Source: Stenotrophomonas sp. 169 (GTDB taxonomy: Bacteria > Pseudomonadota > Gammaproteobacteria > Xanthomonadales > Xanthomonadaceae). From it: a DNA stretch of 64,000 nucleotides. The stretch spans positions 3,864,501 through 3,928,500 of the forward strand of contig NZ_CP061204.1 of assembly GCF_014621775.1 (NCBI RefSeq), in the 5' to 3' direction. Position 1 is the first letter of the stretch; each line of letters opens with the position of its first letter. Of this stretch, positions 57,100 to 64,000 are shown piece after piece. Below the pieces are notes generated by a model. It was not told where the DNA came from. It saw nothing but the letters and a program-made list of their open reading frames with translations, and searched no databases. The translations under genes were made by a program, and so were the position numbers.

Positions 57100-58293
57100 A
57101 TGTCCGGTCCATTGCATGGCATCCGTGTTGTTGAATTCGGAACACTGATCGCAGCGCCGTTCGCCGCGCGCCTGTTCGCCGAATTCGGCGCGGACGTGAT
57201 CAAGATCGAGTCGCCCGAGGGCGGCGACCCCCTGCGCAAATGGCGCAAGCTGCATGGCGATACCTCGCTGTGGTGGTCGCTGCAGGCACGCAACAAGAAG
57301 TCCGTCGCGCTGGACCTGAAGTCCGTGGAAGGCGCCGAGGCCGCACGCCAGCTCGCGGCGAGTGCCGACGTGGTGATCGAGAACTTCCGTCCCGGCGGCC
57401 TGGAAAAGCTGGGCCTTGGCTGGGACGTGCTGTCCGCGCTGAACCCCGACCTGATCATGGTGCGCATCTCCGGCTACGGCCAGGATGGCCCCTATCGCGA
57501 TCGGCCGGGCTTTGGTGCGATCGGCGAAGCGATGGGCGGCATCCGCTACACCACCGGCGATCCGAGCACACCGCCCGCCCGCGTGGGGATCAGCCTGGGC
57601 GACTCGCTTGCATCGCTGCATGGGGTGATGGGCGCACTGATGGCCCTGCTGCGGGTGAAGACCGGGCAAGGCCGTGGCCAAGTGGTGGATGTGTCACTGG
57701 TGGAAAGCGTGTTCAACCTGATGGAAAGCCTGGTGCCGGAACATGCGATGTTCGGCACGGTGCGTGAGCGCACCGGCGGTGCGCTGCCCGGTATCAGCCC
57801 CTCCAATACCTACCCGACGGCCGATGGCAGCTTCGTGGTGATCGCCGGCAACAGCGATCCGATCTTTCGCCGTTTCATGCAGGCCATCGGCCGCAATGAT
57901 CTGGCTGTGGATGCCGCACTGGCAACCAATCCCGGCCGCGTGCTGCGCAACGCGGAGCTGGACGCGGCGATCACTCACTGGACCAGCGGCCTGCACATCG
58001 ATGCCGTGCTGGCGGCATTGGACGCGGCCGACGTGCCGGCCGGACGCATCTATTCGGCCGCCGACATCGTCGCCGACCCGCACTACCGTGCACGCGGGAT
58101 GCTGCTGGAAACCACCCTGCCCGACGGCCAGCCGATCACCCTGCCGGGTATCGTGCCAAAGTTGTCTGAAACGCCGGGGCAGATGCACTGGACCGGCCCC
58201 GCGCTGGGTGAACACACCGATCAGGTCCTGACGGAACTGGGGATGGCCGCCGATGCCATCGCCGCCGCCAGTGGCCGGGGAGCACGCGCATGA
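57100..58293 (+). CDS. Family III (CaiB/BaiF) CoA-transferase
   Basis: A 397-residue CoA-transferase. The N-terminal GIRVVEFGTLIAAPFAARLFAEFGADVIKIE and IENFRPGGLEKLGL are class III hallmarks. At the usual catalytic Asp position the sequence reads VDVSLVESVFNL, with Glu; this variant is common in the subgroup that reads SLVPEH afterwards. The human relative SUGCT moves CoA from succinyl-CoA to glutarate or hydroxymethylglutarate, which fits the lyase encoded next. The ATG at 57100 is chosen of three tandem starts (57094, 57097, 57100) by its distance from GGGAGGG. The stop overlaps the lyase start (ATGA). Confidence 0.9.
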   Translation: MSGPLHGIRVVEFGTLIAAPFAARLFAEFGADVIKIESPEGGDPLRKWRKLHGDTSLWWSLQARNKKSVALDLKSVEGAEAARQLAASADVVIENFRPGGLEKLGLGWDVLSALNPDLIMVRISGYGQDGPYRDRPGFGAIGEAMGGIRYTTGDPSTPPARVGISLGDSLASLHGVMGALMALLRVKTGQGRGQVVDVSLVESVFNLMESLVPEHAMFGTVRERTGGALPGISPSNTYPTADGSFVVIAGNSDPIFRRFMQAIGRNDLAVDAALATNPGRVLRNAELDAAITHWTSGLHIDAVLAALDAADVPAGRIYSAADIVADPHYRARGMLLETTLPDGQPITLPGIVPKLSETPGQMHWTGPALGEHTDQVLTELGMAADAIAAASGRGARA

Positions 58294-59222
58294 CCGCCGA
58301 CCGCCGCTTGATCGTGCAGGAAGTCTGCCTGCGCGATGGCCTGCAGATTGAACCGGTGTTCGTCCCCACCGCAGAAAAGATCCGCCTGGGTGACGCCTTC
58401 AGTGCGCTGGGCTTCGAACGCATCGAGGTCAGCAGCTTTGTTTCACCGAAGGCCGTTCCGGCCCTTGCCGATGCGGCCGAGGTGTTCGCCGGCCTGCAGC
58501 GCGCTTCGGGAACCGTCTACGTGGCGCTGGTGCCGAACCTGAAAGGTGCCGAGCGCGCGCTTGCCGCCGGTGCGGACGAGCTCAACCTGGTGATGTCCGC
58601 CGGCCAGACCCATAACCTGGCCAACATGCGCATGACCACCGAGGAAAGCTTCGCCGGCTTCGCGCAGATCGCTGCGTTGCCGCGGGGCGAGACACGGCTC
58701 AACGGCACCGTGGCCACCGCGTTCGGATGCCCGTTCGACGGCGACCAGCCGGTACAGAAGGTGCTCGATCTGGTCCGCCGCTACCTTGATCTGGGCTGCA
58801 CTGGCATCACGCTGGCCGACACCACGGGCATGGCCAATCCACGCCAGGTGGCTACTCTGGTGGAGCAGGCCCTGACGCTGGTCGCGGCCGATGCGTTGAC
58901 CCTGCATTTCCACAACACCCGCGGGCTGGGACTGGCCAATGTGATCGCCGCCTTCGATGCCGGCGCCCAGCGCTTCGATGCCGCACTGGGTGGGCTGGGC
59001 GGCTGCCCGTTCGCGCCCGGCGCGTCGGGCAACATCTGTACCGAAGACCTGGTCGCGATGTGCGAAGAGATGGGGATTGCCACCGGGTTGGACCTGCCGG
59101 TGCTGATCACCCTGTCGCGCGGCTTGCCCGCGCTGGTAGGCCACGACACCGCCGGCCAGGTGGCCAAGGCAGGACGCGTGCGCGACCTGCATCCGGCTCC
59201 ACCGGGGCTGCGCGCCGCGTAA
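58290..59222 (+). CDS. Hydroxymethylglutaryl-CoA lyase family protein
   Basis: A 310-residue TIM-barrel lyase. The active-site Arg-Asp is in CLRDGLQ, metal-binding His-x-His in LHFHNTRG, and the signature Cys loop is GGLGGCPFAPGASGN. All are intact, so cleavage of a 3-hydroxy-3-methylacyl-CoA (HMG-CoA to acetyl-CoA plus acetoacetate, or a close analogue such as a citramalyl-type CoA) is likely. It is translationally coupled to the CoA-transferase that would make its substrate. Confidence 0.92.
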   Translation: MTADRRLIVQEVCLRDGLQIEPVFVPTAEKIRLGDAFSALGFERIEVSSFVSPKAVPALADAAEVFAGLQRASGTVYVALVPNLKGAERALAAGADELNLVMSAGQTHNLANMRMTTEESFAGFAQIAALPRGETRLNGTVATAFGCPFDGDQPVQKVLDLVRRYLDLGCTGITLADTTGMANPRQVATLVEQALTLVAADALTLHFHNTRGLGLANVIAAFDAGAQRFDAALGGLGGCPFAPGASGNICTEDLVAMCEEMGIATGLDLPVLITLSRGLPALVGHDTAGQVAKAGRVRDLHPAPPGLRAA

Positions 59223-59291
59223 CCCTTTCGACCTTTCACAGCGGGCCACGGCTCCGCGCTACAGAACACGCTTCATTCCTGGGAGGGAATC

Positions 59292-60632
59292 ATGCACGAG
59301 TGGTTTGTGCTGGCGAACGCCTTGTTCGCCATCCTGTTGATCGTCCTGTTGATCATCTACTTCAAGGTCAACCCGATGATCGCGCTGATCGCCGGCCCGC
59401 TGTATCTGGGCCTGTCATCCGGGCTGGGGTTCGGCCCGACCATCGAGGCGATCACCGACGGCTTCGGCGACCTGATGGGCAAGATCGGCCTGCTGATCGG
59501 CTTCGGCGTGATGATCGGCGCCTTCCTGCACCGCATGGGGGCCTTCCAGCAGGTGGTGCGCCTGCTGGTCCGTACCTTCAAGCCCACGCAGATGCCGTAT
59601 GCGTTCGCCACGATCCTGACGTCCATCTTCCCGCCGATCTACACCGACGTGCTGCTGCTGATGTCCGCGCCACTGGCACGTGCCACCGCCAAGCGCATGG
59701 GCGGCGACGCGCTACCGAAGATGGCCGGTGCAGTCGGCGTGGGCATCTACCTCGCGCTGACCATGGTGGTGCCGGGCGTTGCCGCGCTGGCGCTGTCGGC
59801 GGTGCTGGACGTGGAGCTGGGGACGATGCTGCTGGTGGGCCTGGCGATTGCGGTCCCGACCGTGTTCCTGACCTTGTGGGGGTTCCACTTCCTGCTGCGT
59901 CGCGGATTCTGGAATCCAGACACCGATGAACTGCCCGATGACCAGGCACCGGCGGTGGTTGCTGCCGAGATCAAGGACGAAGACAACGCGGTGCCACTGA
60001 AGCTTTCACTGCTGCCGATCATCGTGCCGCTGTTGATGATCGCCACCGGCGCACTGGATCGTGCACTGGGCCTGGACATCCCGGCGCTGGCAGCCGTGGG
60101 CAACTCGACGTTCGCGCTGTTCTGCGGTCTGGTGCTGGCCTTCGTCATCGCCCGCTTCACCGTCCCTGCGCACGACCGCAGTGGTGCGGTGACCGACGCG
60201 TTCAAGGAAAGCGGTCAGATCCTGCTGCTGACCGGCGTGGCCGGCTCGTTGTCCGCGGTGGTCGCCACCACCGGGTTGGGCGACATCCTGTCGGGCTACT
60301 TCAGCGCCAACTCGGCCGCACCGCTGTTGCTGGTGTGGGTGGTGGCCGCCATCCTGCACATCGCGATCGGCTCGGTATCCGCCTCGGCCATCACCGCCGC
60401 CAGCATGCTGGCCCCGGCGCTGCATTCGCTGGACGTGCCACCAGTGCTGGTCGCCTTGGCGGCGGGCTCCGGGTCGCTGTTCCTTGTGCATGTCACCAGC
60501 AACACGTTCTGGCTGATGCAGACCACCTTCGGCATGACCCTGCGCGGCACGCTGAAGACCTTGAGCCTGCCGGTGTCGCTGGCCTCGGTGGTATCGCTGC
60601 TGCTGATCCTGGTGGCCAGCGCGCTGTTCTGA
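59292..60632 (+). CDS. GntP family permease
   Basis: A 446-residue inner-membrane transporter with about 12-14 helices. Family features are YFKVNPMIALIAGPLYLGLSSGLG near the start, GFGVMIGAFLHRMGAFQQ, FPPIYTDVLLLMSAPLARA and the C-terminal GSVSASAITAASML with SGSLFLVHVTSNTFWLMQTTFG. GntP proteins import gluconate or other hydroxy acids with protons; here the likely cargo is the dicarboxylate fed to the CoA-transferase. GGGAGGG precedes the ATG. Third gene of the LysR-controlled operon. Confidence 0.9.
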   Translation: MHEWFVLANALFAILLIVLLIIYFKVNPMIALIAGPLYLGLSSGLGFGPTIEAITDGFGDLMGKIGLLIGFGVMIGAFLHRMGAFQQVVRLLVRTFKPTQMPYAFATILTSIFPPIYTDVLLLMSAPLARATAKRMGGDALPKMAGAVGVGIYLALTMVVPGVAALALSAVLDVELGTMLLVGLAIAVPTVFLTLWGFHFLLRRGFWNPDTDELPDDQAPAVVAAEIKDEDNAVPLKLSLLPIIVPLLMIATGALDRALGLDIPALAAVGNSTFALFCGLVLAFVIARFTVPAHDRSGAVTDAFKESGQILLLTGVAGSLSAVVATTGLGDILSGYFSANSAAPLLLVWVVAAILHIAIGSVSASAITAASMLAPALHSLDVPPVLVALAAGSGSLFLVHVTSNTFWLMQTTFGMTLRGTLKTLSLPVSLASVVSLLLILVASALF

Positions 60633-60671
60633 TCCGTTCTTCCATCTGTGTACGGCGGAGGGGCCGGACTC

Positions 60672-61931
60672 ATGAAACTTGCACGCACTTCTTCATTCAT
60701 CTGCCTCGGGCTGGCCAGTGCATCGGCACTGGCCGCCGATGGCCAAGGTTTCCTGGCTGGCGCGAGCGCCGACCTGACCGCAACCAACTTCTATTACAAC
60801 CGTGATTTCCGCAGTGGCAGTGGCCAGGGCAAGCGCGAGGAATGGGCGCAGGGCTTCCTGTTGGACGCGCGCAGCGGCTACACGCCGGGCGTGATCGGTT
60901 TCGGCATCGACGTGCTGGGGCTGGCCGACTTCAAACTGGATGGTCTGCGGTCTGAAGTCGGCACCGGCATCCTGCCCTACGACGAAGACGGCGCACGCTC
61001 GGCGTTCGGCCGCATCGCCGTGACCGGCAAGGCGAAGGCCGGACCTGCCGAGCTGCGCGTGGGCAGCCACATCGCCTCGGACCTGCTGCTGAAATCCAAT
61101 ACCAGCCGCCTGCTGCCGCAGACCTTCGAGGGTGCGACGCTGGGCGCCCGTTGGGGCAGCGGTCTGGAACTGGGCTATTCCCGCTTCGACCGTTCCTGGT
61201 ATCGCGACGGCACCGAGCGCGTGGACCTGACCATCACCAACAAGGACCGCCGTTTCAGCGGGACCCCGGAGTCAGATGGCTTCCAGTTGTTCAGCGCTTC
61301 GTGGGCCCCGGATGACCGCTTCAAACTGCACGTCGAGCATGGCGAACTGCGGGACCTGTACCGCCAGCAGGTTGCCTCGGTGCAGTTCAAGCAGCCGCTG
61401 CCGCTGGGCAAGCTGAGCACCGAAGTGCGCTACTACGTGTCCGATGACGTGGGTCCTGCGCTGGCCGGTGTGATCGATAACCGGGCGCTCAACGGACTGG
61501 TCGCGTGGCAGCACGCCGGACAGGAATTCGCGGTCATGTGGCAGGACATGCGTGGCGACACGGCGATGCCGTTCGTCGGCGGCACCGATGGCAACGTGTT
61601 CAACTGGACGTTCATCAATGACTTCATGGAACGCGACGAACGCAGCTGGCAGCTGCGCTACCAACTGGACGGCAAGCAGATCAACGTGCCCGGCCTGAAG
61701 TTCCTGCTGCGCTACGTGAAAGGCGACAACGCGCGCCCGGCCACGTTCAGCGGCGAGGGCCGGCAATGGCAGCGTGATTTTGAAATCGGCTACACCTTCC
61801 AGAGCGAGGCGCTGAAGCACCTGTCGATCCGCTGGCGCAACGGATTCTTCCGCTCGAACTACCAGCGTGATGCCGAAGAAAACCGCGTGATGGTGGTGTA
61901 CGACGTACCGCTGTGGGCGGGCCAGGGCTAG
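60672..61931 (+). CDS. OprD family outer-membrane porin
   Basis: A 419-residue outer-membrane protein. The signal peptide MKLARTSSFICLGLASASALA is followed by FLAGASADLTATNFYYNRDFR and EEWAQGFLLDARSGYTPGVIGFGIDVLG, the OprD opening. The barrel strands alternate through to the last strand RNGFFRSNYQRDAEENRVMVVYDVPL. OprD-type porins are substrate-specific channels for small acids and amino acids, fitting uptake for this operon. GGAGGGG precedes the ATG at 60672. The stop codon is followed within 7 bp by a hexanucleotide array. Confidence 0.92.
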   Translation: MKLARTSSFICLGLASASALAADGQGFLAGASADLTATNFYYNRDFRSGSGQGKREEWAQGFLLDARSGYTPGVIGFGIDVLGLADFKLDGLRSEVGTGILPYDEDGARSAFGRIAVTGKAKAGPAELRVGSHIASDLLLKSNTSRLLPQTFEGATLGARWGSGLELGYSRFDRSWYRDGTERVDLTITNKDRRFSGTPESDGFQLFSASWAPDDRFKLHVEHGELRDLYRQQVASVQFKQPLPLGKLSTEVRYYVSDDVGPALAGVIDNRALNGLVAWQHAGQEFAVMWQDMRGDTAMPFVGGTDGNVFNWTFINDFMERDERSWQLRYQLDGKQINVPGLKFLLRYVKGDNARPATFSGEGRQWQRDFEIGYTFQSEALKHLSIRWRNGFFRSNYQRDAEENRVMVVYDVPLWAGQG

Positions 61932-61937
61932 AAGCGC

Positions 61938-62051
<114 letters not shown>

Positions 62052-62090
62052 TGCAGGGCTGTGGGTTGGGCGGGGCAGGGTGGGTTGCCG

Positions 62091-62490
62091 GGGGACGGCA
62101 AAAACTGCGTCCATGCGGGCCTTGTTTCGCGCCATCCATGGCGCTCAACACCCCCGCCAACCCACCCTGCCCCACCTTCGACAGGTCCATGGTGGCCATG
62201 GGACCTGCGGGCATCGGTAGCGCCGACCCATGGTCGGCGAGCGCAGCGGGCCGTTAGCGGGAATATTCCGCCGACCATGGGTCGGCGCTACCGCAGGCGT
62301 CGTTACCCGTCTGGTGGAGGGAGCCCCTGGGTCAGGGGCGGCCGCGAAGCGGCGGGGTGTGGGTGCTGGTGAGACGGGGCCCGCGGTTTGCGCGGCAAAG
62401 CGTGGGAGCGGCAGCGCGAATGCGATGACGTGGACCCCGCCATGGATGGCACGAAACGAGGCACGCAGGACGCAGTTTTTGCCGTCCCCC
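62091..62490. repeat. Imperfect ~50-bp inverted repeat around a GTAG palindrome pair
   Basis: The left arm 62091-62140 (GGGGACGGCAAAAACTGCGT...GCCATCCATG) matches the reverse complement of the right arm 62441-62490 at most positions. Inside lie a shorter inverted repeat (GGGGCAGGGTGGGTTGC at 62073-62089 with GCAACCCACC-type sequence at 62157-62174) and the GTAG pair at 62217-62291. Confidence 0.8.
62217..62291. repeat. Facing pair of SMAG-type GTAG palindromes (GCCGACCC variant)
   Basis: The plus copy GTAGCGCCGACCCATGGTCG starts at 62217 and the minus copy ends at 62291 (GTAGCGCCGACCCATGGTCG on the minus strand). Spacer about 30 bases. Confidence 0.82.
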
Positions 62491-62569
62491 GCGGCGCCCG
62501 ACCGCCCGGCCCCAAGCTCGTAGCCTGCTGTCAGAGCCCTCCGCGAGGGGGTCTCACCCGTTCGCCGAC

Positions 62570-63319
62570 CTACTTGCTGGAAACGTACTTCTCGCGGCGG
62601 ATCTGCGGGTTGCCCAGGCCGGCTGCCTTCAGCGCTTCGACACAGGTGTCCACCATGTCCGGGTTGCCGCACAGGTAGGCGATGTCCGTGGCCGCATCCG
62701 GCGCGATGTCCGCCAACTGCTGCTGCACATAGCCATGGCGCACGTCCGGCCCCGGCGCAGCCGGCAACTCGCGCGACAGGCACGGCACATAGCGGAAGTT
62801 CGGGTGCGCCGCCGCGAAGGCTTCGAAATCCTCGCTGTACAACAGCTCGGCCGGCGTCCGCGCACCCTGCAGCAGCACGACCTTCACCCCGCGCTCGGCC
62901 ATCGCCGTTGCCAGCAGGGGCAGCATGGAGCGGTACGGGGTGACGCCGGTGCCGGTGGCGATCAGCAGGTAGCGGCCGTTATGGTCACCCGGCTGCAGGC
63001 AGAACCGGCCGTATGGGCCGCTGGCGCTGAGCTGGCCGCCGATATCCAGGCCCTCGAACAGGGCCGTGGCGGCCCCGCCAGGCACGAAACTCACCGCGAT
63101 ATCCACTGCCTCGCCCGGCCCGAGGGCATGGTCGTGGATCGTCGCCAGCGAGTAGCTGCGCTTGGTCTCGGTGCCATCGGCGTACTGGAAGTGGACCTGG
63201 ATGAACTGGCCCGGCTGGAAATCCAGCGGCTGGCCGTCATCGCGGAGGAACTGGTAATGGCCGACGGTGGGCGCCAGCATGCGGCGGTCGACCAGCTTGA
63301 TGGGAAATTGGACAGGCAC
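62570..63319 (-). CDS. fpr: Ferredoxin--NADP+ reductase
   Basis: A 249-residue FAD enzyme. The FAD site is TKRSYSLAT (RxYS) and the following GGAATALFEGLDIGGQLSASGPYGRF. The NAD(P)-binding domain starts LLIATGTGVTPYRSMLP and has YLCGNPDMVD, with the C-terminal RREKYVSSK of bacterial Fpr. It transfers electrons between NADPH and ferredoxin or flavodoxin. A GTG at 63319 (MPVQFPIKLVDRRML) is taken as start by family length; there is no clear ribosome binding site, and the frame extends 52 codons further with non-family sequence. Divergent from the ABC gene. Confidence 0.92.
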   Translation of the reverse strand: MPVQFPIKLVDRRMLAPTVGHYQFLRDDGQPLDFQPGQFIQVHFQYADGTETKRSYSLATIHDHALGPGEAVDIAVSFVPGGAATALFEGLDIGGQLSASGPYGRFCLQPGDHNGRYLLIATGTGVTPYRSMLPLLATAMAERGVKVVLLQGARTPAELLYSEDFEAFAAAHPNFRYVPCLSRELPAAPGPDVRHGYVQQQLADIAPDAATDIAYLCGNPDMVDTCVEALKAAGLGNPQIRREKYVSSK

Positions 63320-63355
63320 GGCGATGGGAACAGTGTGTAGCCGGGGCGAGCCCGT

Positions 63356-63379
63356 GGGGGGATCTATAATAGCCCCCCC
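63356..63379. promoter_or_regulatory. TATAAT -10 box inside a G/C-run hairpin between divergent genes
   Basis: A perfect TATAAT (63365-63370) is centred in the loop between G6 (63356-63361) and C7 (63373-63379). It lies 53-58 bp before the TTG start of the ABC ATPase gene. No good -35 hexamer is evident. It probably drives the ABC gene. Confidence 0.5.
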
Positions 63380-63422
63380 TGAACCCCTCCATGCGCCACC
63401 TGCCGGCGCAAAGGCTTCGAGC

Positions 63423-64000
63423 TTGGCTTCCCTGAACGACAACGCGCCCGCCCTGCGCGTGCGCGACCTGCGCAAGACCTACGACAACGGCACCGTGGCG
63501 CTGAAGGGCGTTTCCCTGGAAGTGGCCCCGGGCGACTTCTTCGCCCTGTTGGGCCCGAACGGCGCCGGCAAGTCGACCCTGATCGGCATCGTCAGCTCGC
63601 TGGTGAACCTCAGCGATGGCCAAGTGGAGGTGTTCGGCACCGACCTGGTGCGTGAGCGCAGTGCCTCGATGCGGCTGATCGGCCTGGTCCCGCAGGAGAT
63701 CAACTTCAACCTGTTCGAAAAGCCGTTCGACATCCTGGTGAACTACGCCGGCTTCTACGGCGTGGACCGGGCCGAAGCGGAAAAGCGCGCCGAGGAAGAG
63801 CTCAAGCGCGCCCATCTGTGGGGCAAGGCACAGGTGATGAGCCGCACCCTGTCCGGTGGCATGAAGCGCAGGCTGATGATCGCCCGCGCGATGATGACCC
63901 GTCCGCGCCTGCTGATCCTTGACGAGCCGACTGCCGGCGTCGACATCGAGATCCGCCGCGACATGTGGCGGGTGCTGCAGGAGATCAACGTCGCCGGCAC
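63423..64000 (+). CDS. ABC transporter ATPase (YadG-like), 3' end outside window
   Basis: The first ~192 residues of an ATPase are seen, starting MASLNDNAPALRVRDL (TTG start at 63423, AAGG upstream). Walker A is GPNGAGKSTL, the Q-loop GLVPQEINFN, the signature TLSGGMKRRLMIARAM and Walker B LLILDEPTAGVD. The IVSSLVNLSDGQVEVFG and VNYAGFYGV features fit the YadG/ABC-2 exporter group, whose permease gene would follow. The frame is open to the window end. Confidence 0.9.
   Translation, partial: MASLNDNAPALRVRDLRKTYDNGTVALKGVSLEVAPGDFFALLGPNGAGKSTLIGIVSSLVNLSDGQVEVFGTDLVRERSASMRLIGLVPQEINFNLFEKPFDILVNYAGFYGVDRAEAEKRAEEELKRAHLWGKAQVMSRTLSGGMKRRLMIARAMMTRPRLLILDEPTAGVDIEIRRDMWRVLQEINVAG

Overview
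The window is high-GC chromosomal DNA (about two thirds G+C by eye) from a gammaproteobacterium of the Xanthomonadaceae, most likely the Stenotrophomonas maltophilia complex. Three things point there. Many intergenic spacers carry short palindromes that begin with GTAG (GTAGAGCCGACTTCAG... and GTAGCGCCGAGC...), which match the SMAG repeats described in S. maltophilia. The dipeptidyl peptidase IV at 46167-48392 is 741 residues long with Ser610, Asp685 and His717 as the catalytic triad, as in the S. maltophilia enzyme. There is also an effector with the Xanthomonadales type IV secretion signal (XVIPCD).

Layout. 1-2901: C-terminal part of an autotransporter with nearly identical internal repeats. 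3603-10672: comM, a VOC protein, a small Gln-rich protein, ubiA, ugd, tRNA-Arg(CCG), a secreted protein and a DUF2383 protein. 11183-16648: an antitoxin-like HTH protein, comF, and a biotin operon (bioF-like, bioH, an atypical SDR, bioC) that has no bioB next to it and whose BioF has lost the PLP lysine. 16684-18939: ydcF-like and dehydratase genes, and a lipoprotein. 19395-21915: mnmG and a gamma-carbonic anhydrase. 22152-28964: a six-gene, overlap-coupled membrane operon (RDD, SpoIIM/DUF95, DUF4129, DUF4350, MoxR ATPase, DUF58). 28971-37981: a ygiBC-like pair, ilvD, a secreted protein boxed by repeats, dinG, aroE with a membrane protein, and a beta-propeller protein.

38042-39839 is a predicted antibacterial T4SS effector with its immunity gene, in visibly lower-GC DNA. 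40022-48392 holds a SHOCT protein, hemB, a decayed bestrophin gene, small envelope proteins and three exported peptidases (DUF885, a metzincin, DPP IV). 48503-55446 holds a GST, a YqhA protein, a lipoprotein with a TonB C-terminal domain, a REP-associated tyrosine transposase (RAYT), and a NatAB-like ABC exporter coupled to an alpha/beta hydrolase. 56107-61931 is a LysR-controlled catabolic cassette (family III CoA-transferase, HMG-CoA lyase-type enzyme, GntP permease, OprD-type porin), probably for a C5-C6 dicarboxylate. The window ends with simple and inverted repeats, a ferredoxin-NADP reductase and the start of an ABC ATPase gene.

Two repeat systems shape the spacers. The GTAG palindromes usually occur as facing pairs, and one supplies the ubiA stop codon. 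A second family (core GGGGACGGAGGGGATTAAG) flanks the RAYT gene as inverted copies, recurs at two other loci, and sits exactly at the 3' ends of several genes, where its stop-codon overlap and T-tracts suggest it serves as a ready-made terminator.
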